Shown here: piece after piece, positions 6,692 through 14,847 of the stretch
Position numbering within the stretch: position 1 is the first letter of the stretch
How the letters are laid out: each line of letters starts with the position of its first letter
Source of the DNA: Chloroflexota bacterium
GTDB lineage: Bacteria > Chloroflexota > UBA11872
NCBI GenBank assembly: GCA_028873795.1
Contig: JAPPNP010000083.1
Location: forward strand, 1-49,050
Length of the DNA stretch: 49,050 nt
Direction of reading: 5' to 3'
The notes under the pieces: generated by a model
The model's input: only the letters and a program-made list of their open reading frames with translations
Told to the model about the DNA's origin: nothing
Databases searched by the model: none
Program-made: the position numbers and the translations under genes

Positions 6692-8797
6692 CTAGCGGCT
6701 GTAGCCGGAGGGGGCTTCCGGCGGGGCCTCGGAGTACGCCCGCTCCGCCATCCGCTCCAGCAGGAAGCGGAAGTCGCGATAGGCGTCCAGGCCGCCCAGC
6801 GGACCGGCCAGGGCTCCCAGCTCCTCCTGCAGGATCGCCAGGTCGGTGGACACGCCCGCGGGGCCGTCTTCGGTGCCCCGCGGCAGGCTGCTGTAGCGGT
6901 CCGCCGCCAGCGCCACGATGCCGCCCAGCCGCAGCAGCGGGTCGGCCTCGACGCTTCCGAAGCTCAGGTCGCGTCGTCCCGTCACTTCGACCTGCTGGCT
7001 GCGCGACTGGCCCGTGTCGGGCACCACCCAGCGCAACTCCACCTTGCCCAGCGTCAGGTCGTCACTGCCCCGCACGCCCTCCTGCAACTCCACCTCGTAG
7101 AACACCGTCGTCGCCGCCCCCGACGGCAGCTCCGCGAACTCCTTGCGGTCTTCCGCGAAGCTGGCGTCCGACGTCACCCGATTCTCATACCCAATGATCC
7201 GCCAGGACTTGACCACCTCCGGGTCCCACGTCACCTGCGCCCGCGTCTGGTCCGCGAAGGGCGTCGACAGCGCCAGCCAGTTCGCCCGGCTGAACGTGGC
7301 CCGCGCCTGGTTCGAGTCGTTGAGATACCGGTACCAGCCGTTGCCGTGCTGCGCCAGCTGCTCCAGCAAGACGTCGTTGTAGTTGTTGATCCCCACGCCG
7401 ACCGTGATCAGGCGCAGCGGGTTGCCCGCGTCCCGGTCATAGGCCGACTCCAGGATCGCGAACGGGTTGGTGGCGTCCACGTTGGCCACTCCGTCCGACA
7501 TCAAGATCACGTAGTTGGTGGCGTCGGGCCGTTCCAGCCGCGCGCGGTGCGCCAGCTGCACGCCCAAGTTCAGCCCCGCCTGCACGTTGGTGCTGTCATG
7601 CGGCGCGAGCTGGGCAATGGATGAGGCCACCGACGGGTCGTCCGGTGACTGATGCTCAACCGTGAGGTAATGGATCACGCCGGTCGTGAAGTGCACCACC
7701 GCGATCCGGTCTTGCGGGCGCAGGCTCTGGCGAATCGCCTCTGCCGCCGCCCGCGCGATGTCCACCCGGTTGCCGTCGCCCATCGAGCCCGAGGCGTCGA
7801 GCACCAGCGTCACGTTGAGCGGGCGGTCGTCGGCGACTTCCGCCGCCTGGAACCCGATCCGCACCAGGTGCTGGCGCTGGTCGAGCGGGTGCGCCACCAG
7901 GTCGCTGGTGATGCTGAAGCCCCAGGCGTCCGCCGGCGGGGCGTACTGGTAGTCGAAGGCGTTGATCCACTCCTCGGCGCGCACCGAGTCCGGCTCGACG
8001 TCGTAGCCCTGCCGCGCCCAGGTGAGCGCCAACTGATACGACGTGCGGTCGGTGTCCAGGCTGAATGTCGAGACGGCGTCGTCCACCGTCGCAACGGACG
8101 GCTGGCGTCCGTAGTCCTGGAAGGTGGTGTCGGGCGGTCGCGTAGCGGGAGGCGGCGCGGCCTCGGCGGCCGCCGCGGCCGGTGCCGTGGCGGCAGACGG
8201 GGGCGGCGCCGGGGTGGGGCTTGCGGCCGGCATCATCGTTTCCGCCCTTGGCTGGGTGACGACTTTCTCAACCTCAACCACCTTTTCGACCTCGACCACT
8301 TTCTCGACCACGACCTCCTTGATCACTTCCTGGGTCACGATCTTCTCGACTGGTACCTCCTTGATGACCTCTTGCGTCACGACCTTCTCGACGACGGCCT
8401 CGACCGGAACTTCCTTGATGACTTCGACTTCCTTGATGACCTCCCGCGTCACGACCGTCTCGACCGGAACCTCTTTGATCACCTCTCTGACTTCGGCGAC
8501 CGCCATGGCTTCATCGGCAACGGAAGACTCTTGCCCAAGGTTTCCGGCCACCAGTACCGCGGAAGCGGCAACCGCAACGGCCCCGCCGGTGACCATGACC
8601 GGCAGCCAGTTCCGCTTGGCGGCCGCCAGGATCTTGCGTCGAATCCGCGTGACGGGATTCGGCGCCGGGAGCGGTTCGAGCCGGCCCTCCAGCGACTCCC
8701 AGAGATTCGTAGGCGCGCGCAGGTCGTCCGCCTCCGCCGCGAAGTGCCGGCGCAGCGTGCGCTCCATGTCTTGATCTGGCGAGTAGTTATCGGCCAT
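6692..8797 (-). CDS. Membrane-anchored VWA-domain protein (YfbK-like)
   Basis: A 701-residue protein: short cytosolic N-terminus (1-63), one membrane segment (~64-86), a Val/Glu/Lys repeat stalk (~103-182), an Ala/Pro-rich linker, a YfbK N-terminal-like region (~225-310), a von Willebrand factor A domain (~328-505) and a C-terminal DUF3520-like region. Seen: an intact MIDAS motif D334-A-S-G-S338 and the later ILMSDGVANV strand, so divalent-metal-dependent ligand binding is likely. Topology predicts VWA outside the cell. Its start overlaps the end of the ECF sigma factor gene by 11 bp, and an AGAGAGG precedes it. Inferred: the cytosolic N-terminus could act as an anti-sigma partner of that sigma factor, which would make this a sensor; no anti-sigma motif is recognisable. 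Confidence 0.85.
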   Translation of the reverse strand: MADNYSPDQDMERTLRRHFAAEADDLRAPTNLWESLEGRLEPLPAPNPVTRIRRKILAAAKRNWLPVMVTGGAVAVAASAVLVAGNLGQESSVADEAMAVAEVREVIKEVPVETVVTREVIKEVEVIKEVPVEAVVEKVVTQEVIKEVPVEKIVTQEVIKEVVVEKVVEVEKVVEVEKVVTQPRAETMMPAASPTPAPPPSAATAPAAAAAEAAPPPATRPPDTTFQDYGRQPSVATVDDAVSTFSLDTDRTSYQLALTWARQGYDVEPDSVRAEEWINAFDYQYAPPADAWGFSITSDLVAHPLDQRQHLVRIGFQAAEVADDRPLNVTLVLDASGSMGDGNRVDIARAAAEAIRQSLRPQDRIAVVHFTTGVIHYLTVEHQSPDDPSVASSIAQLAPHDSTNVQAGLNLGVQLAHRARLERPDATNYVILMSDGVANVDATNPFAILESAYDRDAGNPLRLITVGVGINNYNDVLLEQLAQHGNGWYRYLNDSNQARATFSRANWLALSTPFADQTRAQVTWDPEVVKSWRIIGYENRVTSDASFAEDRKEFAELPSGAATTVFYEVELQEGVRGSDDLTLGKVELRWVVPDTGQSRSQQVEVTGRRDLSFGSVEADPLLRLGGIVALAADRYSSLPRGTEDGPAGVSTDLAILQEELGALAGPLGGLDAYRDFRFLLERMAERAYSEAPPEAPSGYSR
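8251..8498 (-). repeat. Tandem stalk-coding repeat (EVIKEVPVE / VEKVVTQ type)
   Basis: Degenerate tandem repeats encode ~80 residues of the VWA protein (about residues 103-182). Units such as EVIKEVPVE, KVVTQ and EVEKVV recur many times, giving a regular pattern of alternating Val/Ile and charged residues. This would suit an extended beta-rich or coiled spacer between membrane and VWA domain. The same residue pattern occurs in the transporter binding protein at 18484-18650. Confidence 0.8.
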
Positions 8798-9344
8798 GGC
8801 CGTGAGCCTCTCTGGCGCCGCCCGTGGCTAGGTGATCTCGAAGATGGCCGAGCGCGCGGTGCAGCCTGGATTTCACCGTGCCCTCGCGTACGCCGATGGC
8901 TTCGGCCAGCTGGGGAACCGTGAGTTCGGCGAAATAGCGCAAGACCACGACCTGCCGGTGATCCGGGTTGAGGACATCCAGCGCTTCTCGAATGGCGACC
9001 CGGTCGTGCTGCGCCTCGATCTCCTCCGCGGGCTGTGAGTCGTCTTCGGATTCACGCTCGTACTCGAGGGGCACCGTGGCAACCGCTCGCCTTCTGCGCT
9101 GGGACACGACGGTGTTCACAAGAATGCGGATCAACCAGGGTTTCACCGGGCGGTCGCTGTGGAAGCCTTGGATTCCGCGCCAGGCGGCCAGAAACGCCTC
9201 TTGCACGTGCTCCTCCGCCTGCGCCCGATTACCGGTCATCAGGACCGCCGTGCCGAAGAGCACGTCTTGGTAGCGCTCCACCAGATAGCGGAAGGCCTCG
9301 CGCTCGCCGTCCTGACACCGCAGGACCGCTTGCTCATCGGTCAT
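8787..9344 (-). CDS. ECF-type RNA polymerase sigma factor
   Basis: A 185-residue sigma-70 family ECF sigma factor. Seen: region 2 (~20-90) with FRYLVERYQDVLFG, AEEHVQEAFLAAWRG and the KPWLIRILVNTVVSQRRRR segment; region 4 (~125-175) with LNPDHRQVVVLRYFAELTVPQLAEA and the helix-turn-helix end VREGTVKSRLHRALGHLR. A GAGGGC lies just upstream of the ATG. It overlaps the following VWA gene, so its regulon probably includes that envelope protein (inference). No classical zinc-binding anti-sigma gene is adjacent. A GGAAAC about 50 bp upstream of the start recalls an ECF -35 element, but I found no matching -10 and do not call autoregulation. Confidence 0.93.
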   Translation of the reverse strand: MTDEQAVLRCQDGEREAFRYLVERYQDVLFGTAVLMTGNRAQAEEHVQEAFLAAWRGIQGFHSDRPVKPWLIRILVNTVVSQRRRRAVATVPLEYERESEDDSQPAEEIEAQHDRVAIREALDVLNPDHRQVVVLRYFAELTVPQLAEAIGVREGTVKSRLHRALGHLRDHLATGGAREAHGHGR

Positions 9345-9566
9345 CTGCCGCCCTCATGGCCGGTGCTCCGCAGGGTTTCCACTAGACACTACGCGCGATT
9401 GCGCGGAATCGTTCCATCGCGGCGTGCACTTCTTTGCTCGCTCTACTTGAGACGCGAGCGTACACATCCGCGGGCGAGCTCCCGGTCGACGTCTGGTGGG
9501 TCCCATTCGACGAGGCGGCAGGCACCGAGGCTCGGCCGAATGTCGGCCCAAGGCAACGACCTGCAC

Positions 9567-9610
9567 TGGTGAGCACCAAATCTGGCATCATTTAGTGCAT
9601 AATATGGTGC
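9567..9610 (+). promoter_or_regulatory. Probable vapBC promoter/operator with inverted repeats
   Basis: Seen just upstream of vapB: the palindrome TGGTG-AG-CACCA (9567-9578) and a further TGGTGC at 9605-9610, inverted relative to GCACCA at 9573-9578. CATAAT at 9598-9603 is a plausible -10 box, placing transcription start only a few bases before the ATG at 9617; the -35 is poor. This arrangement is typical of a VapB-VapC autorepression operator (inference). Confidence 0.45.
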
Positions 9611-9616
9611 AAGACG

Positions 9617-9835
9617 ATGATTGAAGAAGGCATGGACGTGCGAACGACACTCAATCTCGATGAGCGCCTGCTGCGGGATGCGCAGCGCCTTACCGGAATC
9701 GAGGGGCGAACGGCGCTTGTCAGGGAAAGTCTGCGGGCACTGATCGAACGGGAGAGCGCCCGGCGGTTGGCAAGCCTGCGCGGAAGCGAACCTCAGCTCC
9801 AGGCCGTCCCTCGCCGCCGAACATCGTCCGGATGA
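9617..9835 (+). CDS. vapB: VapB-type antitoxin (ribbon-helix-helix)
   Basis: A 72-residue antitoxin. Seen: the RHH-like N-terminus MDVRTTLNLDERLL followed by an amphipathic helix (REALRALIERESARR-like) and a short basic, disordered C-terminus that would wrap around the toxin. The next gene encodes a PIN-domain toxin whose ATG overlaps the vapB stop (ATGA). The start may be ATG 9617 or the in-frame ATG 9632; the latter fits family N-termini better, but neither has a well-spaced Shine-Dalgarno. Predicted to bind its own promoter and neutralise VapC. Confidence 0.82.
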   Translation: MIEEGMDVRTTLNLDERLLRDAQRLTGIEGRTALVRESLRALIERESARRLASLRGSEPQLQAVPRRRTSSG

Positions 9836-10203
9836 CGCTGGTCGATACCTCGGTTTGGGTCGACCATTTGCGCGGCGCCGAGCCGGACCTGACGCCACTG
9901 CTGAACGACAACCAGGTACTCGCGCATCCCATGGTTGTCGGTGAGCTTGCCTGCGGGAGCCTTGGCAATCGAGCGGAGGTGCTCGGCCTGCTGAGCGGGC
10001 TGCCTCAGGCGCCGGTCGCGACCGATCAGGAAGTGCTGGCACTCATTGAGCACCATCGACTCATGGGCCGCGGGATCGGCTACATCGACGCACATCTCCT
10101 GGCTGCAACCGCTCTGGCAAGCCCGTGTTTGCTGTGGACCAGCGACCGGCGCCTGCGCGACATCGCCAGGAGCCTTGGTTTCGCGCGTCAGGTGTCAGGC
10201 TAG
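9832..10203 (+). CDS. vapC: VapC-type PIN-domain ribonuclease toxin
   Basis: A 123-residue PIN-domain protein, the predicted RNase toxin of a type II toxin-antitoxin pair. Seen: the four acidic residues that bind Mg in this family are present as Asp5 (LVDTSVWVDH), Glu38 (VVGELACG), Asp86 (GYIDAHLLA) and Asp105 (LWTSDRRL), so it should be active. The start overlaps the antitoxin stop by ATGA. Its TAG stop overlaps the stop codon of the convergent hydrolase gene by four bases (10200-10203), leaving no room for a separate terminator. Confidence 0.9.
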   Translation: MTLVDTSVWVDHLRGAEPDLTPLLNDNQVLAHPMVVGELACGSLGNRAEVLGLLSGLPQAPVATDQEVLALIEHHRLMGRGIGYIDAHLLAATALASPCLLWTSDRRLRDIARSLGFARQVSG

Positions 10204-12098
10204 CGCGGGACCACCGCCGCGAGGGTGTGCGGCGCCAACTTCACCCACACCGGCTCGTGGTCGGACGCGGCCGTGATCGGTCGGCGCACCTCGACCACCG
10301 AAAGATCGGGCGTGTGGAGCACGTAATCGATGCGCTCTGCATCCGCGGGAAACGTCGGCGGCCCGCCGGCATCGGGATCAAGGAATCCGGCCCGGAACGC
10401 CAGTTGCATGGACCGTGCGTCCGCCTCCGCATTCAAATCGCCCACCAATAGCGTGTGAGATCGGCCGCCCCAGATATCGAGCAGCGATCGCGCCTGGTCT
10501 TCGCGCGTAGGTCCGCCGTCATCGTCGTGATCCAAGTGGGTATTGATGAGGGTGTAGGTCATTCCGTGGGCATCGATCGCAAGTTCGAGCGCGCCGCGAG
10601 GAATGCGTCCCGGATTGTCGAAGTGATGCACGGTGCTCTGCACCGGCAGGCGGGTGAGGACGGCGTTCCCCCAGAGATCGCCCGCCCCCGCCCCATAGAC
10701 ATAGGGCATGTCGAGCCGCTGCGACAGCCAGGTGAGCGTGTCCGCCGCACCCGAGATCACCCAGCCGCGACCGACTTCCTGCAGCGCGATCACGTCGGCA
10801 GCGTCGTTCTCAAGGGTCTGCGCGACGGCCTCGAGATCGAAACGGCCTTCTACGCCGAATCCCTGGCGAATGTTGTACGTGACGACGCGGAGTCCGTCGG
10901 ATTCCGCGAATCCGGCATCCGGCGGCGCGGCGGTACCCGCGACCGCGACGGCCGGCAGCAGCACCAACCCGGCGGCGACAATCGGCGCCGGCCAGGGGCG
11001 CCGTCGCGCGCGCCGTTCGTCCTCCACCTCTGGCGGCCGCTTCAACGAGCCGCCAACTCCGACGAGAGCAGTGGCAATGACGGCGGCCCAGAGCACCCAA
11101 TCGGGTCCGTAGAAGGAATAGAACACGAACAGCAGCACCACCAGCAGTAGAAGGCCGATGGTCACCGACACGACGGTTGGCGCGACACGGTTCGAGCCGT
11201 CCGATCGCTGCACCATGGGAACCAGAACCACTGGCAATGCGGCGGCAACAGCGGCGGCGCCCAAGCCGGCTGCCGGCGATCGAGCGTCGAAAAGCACGAA
11301 CCCCGCGACGAGCACCACGGCAGCCACGCCAAGCAGAATTCGCCTATGAGCCGGCCCAACTCGTATCAGCGCCGAGGTCCAGACGATGCCCACTGCAGCG
11401 CCGATAGCCAGCGCCAGACCCGCGGCGCGAAAATCGAGATCCGCACCCACCATGACCTGCCCCAGGTTTCCGCTGAGAATCAGGAAAGCCACTAGCCCGG
11501 GACCCAGCCCAATCAGGGGCCAGGCATTGCGCCATCCCGGAAGTTGCTTTGCTTGACGCGCGATTGACGGAGCGCCAAGCGCAACGATGGCAACGGCGAT
11601 GGCAACTACCGCCGAAGCCGCCGGATGGTGCGCAAACGGCGCGTCGATGGTGATGAAGCCGATGCGGACCGTCAGATCGAGTGCCAGCGCCAGGGCGAGA
11701 GCCATGGGCGCCGCCGATCCCAACGCCGGCAAAAATGCGAGGAACCATCCGAGGGCGATGGTGCCGACGAGTCCGGCCGCGAAGTCGACGCCGGGAACGG
11801 CAGAAATCTGCCCCACGGCCGCCGCGGCCGCCAGCAATCGCAGCGACCAAAGGCTCGCCGCCTGATTGCCGAAGGCACGAATAAGCGGCCAGCCCAGAAT
11901 GGCGGCGGCAAAGCCGCCGAGCACTACGATTCCCAGAACCTCTCGGCTGGACGTCTCCCCGATCAGCCAGACCGTGTGGGTGGTAAAGACCCGGATCGCC
12001 TGGAATCCCAGCAGCAGGGCGAAGGCGATGGACAGCAACGCCGCCGGCGGCGAGCGCCGCGCCGCATCCGACGCCGTCGCGGCGCGCGCTACGGCCAC
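10200..12098 (-). CDS. Polytopic membrane protein with endonuclease/exonuclease/phosphatase domain
   Basis: A 632-residue protein in two parts. Residues ~20-380 contain about ten hydrophobic segments. Residues ~390-625 form an EEP (DNase I/exonuclease III/sphingomyelinase-like) domain with DVIALQEVG (metal-binding Glu), LINTHLDHDD, LLVGDLNAE (catalytic Asp/Asn), RIDYVL and the final SDHEPVWVKL. All key motifs are present, so hydrolysis of phosphodiester or phospholipid bonds is likely, on the outer face of the membrane if topology is as drawn; the substrate is unknown. The start is GTG 12098 with AGGAG six bases upstream. It stands alone between argG and vapC. Other Chloroflexota and Actinobacteria have similar architecture, to my knowledge. 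Confidence 0.82.
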   Translation of the reverse strand: MAVARAATASDAARRSPPAALLSIAFALLLGFQAIRVFTTHTVWLIGETSSREVLGIVVLGGFAAAILGWPLIRAFGNQAASLWSLRLLAAAAAVGQISAVPGVDFAAGLVGTIALGWFLAFLPALGSAAPMALALALALDLTVRIGFITIDAPFAHHPAASAVVAIAVAIVALGAPSIARQAKQLPGWRNAWPLIGLGPGLVAFLILSGNLGQVMVGADLDFRAAGLALAIGAAVGIVWTSALIRVGPAHRRILLGVAAVVLVAGFVLFDARSPAAGLGAAAVAAALPVVLVPMVQRSDGSNRVAPTVVSVTIGLLLLVVLLFVFYSFYGPDWVLWAAVIATALVGVGGSLKRPPEVEDERRARRRPWPAPIVAAGLVLLPAVAVAGTAAPPDAGFAESDGLRVVTYNIRQGFGVEGRFDLEAVAQTLENDAADVIALQEVGRGWVISGAADTLTWLSQRLDMPYVYGAGAGDLWGNAVLTRLPVQSTVHHFDNPGRIPRGALELAIDAHGMTYTLINTHLDHDDDGGPTREDQARSLLDIWGGRSHTLLVGDLNAEADARSMQLAFRAGFLDPDAGGPPTFPADAERIDYVLHTPDLSVVEVRRPITAASDHEPVWVKLAPHTLAAVVPR

Positions 12099-12149
12099 GG
12101 TCTCTCCTGAGGCGAGCAGACGTTTCCCATTTGCGTCACATCAGCCTCC

Positions 12150-13388
12150 CTAGTCCGAGTCGATGTGGCCCTGAGTGCTTAGCGCGCGGGCGCTAACGCC
12201 CAGCACGCCCAGGAATCCTTCCGAGTCGCGGTGATCGAAATCGCCTACGCCCTCCATGCTCGAAGCGTCGCTGTACAGCGAGTGCGGCACGTCGTGGGCG
12301 CTGGCATAGGCGACGTGGCCCCGGTAGACATCGACGACGATCGTGCCGGTGGTCAGTGACGTAAAGGTATCCACGGCCCGCCGCATGGCGCTGCTGGCAA
12401 GGTCAAACCAATAGCCCTCGTAGACCTGTCGCGCAAGCTGCGCCGACACCTGGTCGAACACGGCTCGGGCGCGGCGATCCAGGATGAGCTGCTGGAGATA
12501 GGCGTAGCACGTGCCGAGCAACTCCATCCCCGGCGCCTCATAGACCCCGCGCGACTTGATGCCGACGAAGCGATTCTCCACCACGTGCAACCCGATGCCC
12601 ACGCCGTGTCGCCCACCGATGGCGTTGGTCTGCTCGATCGCTTCACGCGGCGTCACGGCTCGGCCGTCGATGGCCGTTGGAACGCCCTGCTCGAAGCGAA
12701 TCGCGATCCGCTCACCATCTTCGGGCGCTTCGTGAGGAAACACGCCCATCTCCGGGCGCACGAATTGGGCCGGGGTATCGAGCTCCTCGAGTTGCCCGGC
12801 CTCATGGGTCAGCCCAAGCAGGTTGGCGTCGGTTGAGTAGGGCTTGTCGAGCGTCGCGCGGATGGGAATCTCTTCCCGCTCGCAATACACGATCATCTCC
12901 CGACGTCCCGGGAATAGCTCAAGAAACTCCGTGTCGCGCCACGGGGCGTAGACCTGAACCTCGGGCGCGAGCATGTTGGCCACCAGCTGAAAGCGCACCT
13001 GGTCGTTGCCACGGCCGGTGGCGCCGTGTCCGAGCACGGTGATGCCGCGCCGCTGGACCTCGGGCAGCAAAGCCTGGACCGTGACGTGACGCGCGATCCC
13101 GGTGGTGTTCCAATAGCCGCCCTCGTAGCGTGCCTGCGTCTGGATGATCTCGATTCCGGCACGGGCAAGCTCGTCGCGCGCATCGACCAAAACGGCGTCC
13201 TCGGCGCCGGCAGCCTGCATGCGCTCGGGAATATCGTCGATATTCTTCTCGTCGGGCTGACCGAGGTCGGCCGTAAGAGCAACGACCCCGACCCCCTCTT
13301 CGACCAGCCAGCGGGTGATGGTGCAACTGTCCAAGCCACCCGACGCGGCCAGCGCCATGCGCTTGCCAATCAGATCTCCGACAACCAC
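12150..13388 (-). CDS. argG: Argininosuccinate synthase
   Basis: A 412-residue enzyme joining citrulline and aspartate with ATP in arginine biosynthesis. Seen: the ATP-pyrophosphatase P-loop LAASGGLDSC near residue 13, then ALTADLGQ, the GHGATGRGNDQVRF signature, VYAPWRD, and the STDANLLGLTHEAG region. Length fits the family. The start is GTG 13388 with AGGGGG seven bases upstream; a second in-frame ATG at 13358 is possible but would leave the P-loop unusually close to the terminus. It is separated from argF (30400), so arginine genes are dispersed. The divergent cupin gene starts 73 bp away, and the shared spacer must hold both promoters. Confidence 0.96.
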   Translation of the reverse strand: MVVGDLIGKRMALAASGGLDSCTITRWLVEEGVGVVALTADLGQPDEKNIDDIPERMQAAGAEDAVLVDARDELARAGIEIIQTQARYEGGYWNTTGIARHVTVQALLPEVQRRGITVLGHGATGRGNDQVRFQLVANMLAPEVQVYAPWRDTEFLELFPGRREMIVYCEREEIPIRATLDKPYSTDANLLGLTHEAGQLEELDTPAQFVRPEMGVFPHEAPEDGERIAIRFEQGVPTAIDGRAVTPREAIEQTNAIGGRHGVGIGLHVVENRFVGIKSRGVYEAPGMELLGTCYAYLQQLILDRRARAVFDQVSAQLARQVYEGYWFDLASSAMRRAVDTFTSLTTGTIVVDVYRGHVAYASAHDVPHSLYSDASSMEGVGDFDHRDSEGFLGVLGVSARALSTQGHIDSD

Positions 13389-13461
13389 TGCTCACCCCCT
13401 ACGACACGCCAGCCATTTGTAGAGTACCGTTCGCACGCCGGCGCCGATCCGGAGTCCACCC

Positions 13462-13818
13462 ATGCCATTCATCGACCCCAGCAATCACCCGGAGATCGAG
13501 CTTGCCCCGGGAGCCCGTGCCCGCACCCCTTACGGCGAACGCGTGATGCTCTCGCGGCTGGAGTTGGACGAGGGCAGCGTGGTGCCGCTGCATCAGCATC
13601 CGCACGAGCAGGCCGGCATGCTGCTCGAAGGCGAGATGGAGCTCACCATCGGCGACGAGACCCGCCTCTGCCGCCCCGGAGATATGTTCATCATCCCAGG
13701 CGGCGTGCTTCACCGGGCGCGCACCGTGAAGGGGCCGGCGCTGGTGCTCGACATCTTCAGCCCGCCACGGGAAGATTATGTCGAGTTAGCCAATCGCTAC
13801 ATTCCCCCAAGCGACTAG
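13462..13818 (+). CDS. Cupin-domain protein
   Basis: A 118-residue single-domain cupin. Seen: cupin motif 1 with metal-ligand histidines ([20 protein letters not shown]) and motif 2 ([15 protein letters not shown]), so one metal ion is probably bound in the barrel. Small stand-alone cupins can be isomerases, dioxygenases or sensory proteins, and nothing here decides. The ATG at 13462 has GGAG about 8 bases upstream. It is divergent from argG and followed after 165 bp by degV. Confidence 0.85.
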   Translation: MPFIDPSNHPEIELAPGARARTPYGERVMLSRLELDEGSVVPLHQHPHEQAGMLLEGEMELTIGDETRLCRPGDMFIIPGGVLHRARTVKGPALVLDIFSPPREDYVELANRYIPPSD

Positions 13819-13983
13819 GCGAGCAGAACGCAGAGGGAAGGACCGGATTCGCCGCGGGCACGGCACGCTCAAGTTCGCGGGAGTATGATTTAGCGGGTGG
13901 CCAGATAGCGCTTGGCTCGGTGGCAACGATGCGTCCGCCGGCGGAACCATGGCCCAGCGCTGAGGTTGGACTGGAGTATTCGC

Positions 13984-14832
13984 ATGGCAGTCAAAATTGT
14001 GACCGACAGCACGGCCTACTTGCCCCAGCAGCTCATCGACGAGCACGGGATCGAGGTGGTGCCGCTGCACGTGCACTTCGGTACCGATGACTACACCGAC
14101 GGCGTCGACATCACGCCGACCGAGTTCTTCACCATGCTCGAGGAGCGGCCCGAGCATCCGACCACCTCGCAGCCGGCGCCGGCCGCGGTTATGGATATCT
14201 ATCAGCGCTGTGGGGCGGACGGCAGCGACATCGTGTCCATTCACCTTTCGGCAAAGCTAAGCGGGACGCTCGAGTCGGCACGTTTGGCTTCCGACCAACT
14301 GCCCGACGTGGACGTGCACCTGGTCCGCAACGACCTGCCGCCGATCGGCGTGGGCCTGCTGGCGGTGGAGGCGGCGCAGGCCGCCAACAGCGGAGCCAGC
14401 GCCGAGGCGGTGGTGGAGTTAGTGAACGAACTGGGCGCGCGCACGCATGTGGCGTTCGTCGTGCCCACGTTGGAGTACTTGCGCCGCGGTGGCCGCATTG
14501 GCGGCGCGCAAGCCTTCGTGGGGTCGATTCTGAGCTTCAAGCCGGTGCTGCACGTGCAGGATGGCGAGGTGCAGCCCGTCATCCGTGTGCGGTCCTTCAC
14601 CAAGGCCCGACGCGCGCTGGTGGACTATGTGCGCGAGCGTGCGCCGAACGGTCTGCAGTCCGTCTCGGTGATGCACGTGGGGGCTGACGACATGTACGCC
14701 GCGCTGGAGGCCGACATCCAGCGAGAGTTCGACGTGTCGGCGGCGCTGCTGCCGGGCATCGAGATGGGGCCGGTGATCGCCACCCACACGGGGCGCGGCG
14801 CATTCGGCGTCGCGTTTATCGCCAACCCGTAG
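13984..14832 (+). CDS. DegV-family (fatty-acid-binding) protein
   Basis: A 282-residue DegV protein. Family members bind a fatty acid, and some act as the FakB subunit of fatty acid kinase. Seen: KIVTDSTAYLP at the start, the TSQPAPAAVMDIY stretch, IHLSAKLSGT, and the YLRRGGRIGGAQAFVGSILSFKPVL segment. It ends with HTGRGAFGVAF, all hallmarks. The start at 13984 is chosen over an open extension upstream because MAVKIVTDST is the canonical N-terminus and GGAG lies about 8 bases before it. No FakA kinase gene is present here. The gene converges on the transporter permease gene with 15 bp between stop codons. Confidence 0.93.
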   Translation: MAVKIVTDSTAYLPQQLIDEHGIEVVPLHVHFGTDDYTDGVDITPTEFFTMLEERPEHPTTSQPAPAAVMDIYQRCGADGSDIVSIHLSAKLSGTLESARLASDQLPDVDVHLVRNDLPPIGVGLLAVEAAQAANSGASAEAVVELVNELGARTHVAFVVPTLEYLRRGGRIGGAQAFVGSILSFKPVLHVQDGEVQPVIRVRSFTKARRALVDYVRERAPNGLQSVSVMHVGADDMYAALEADIQREFDVSAALLPGIEMGPVIATHTGRGAFGVAFIANP

Positions 14833-14847
14833 GCGGACGCCGACCGC

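Noticed and set aside
7652-8923. A 423-residue plus-strand open frame
   Set aside because: It is antisense to the VWA/sigma genes; its Asp/Leu/His-rich repeats are only the complement of the stalk repeats.
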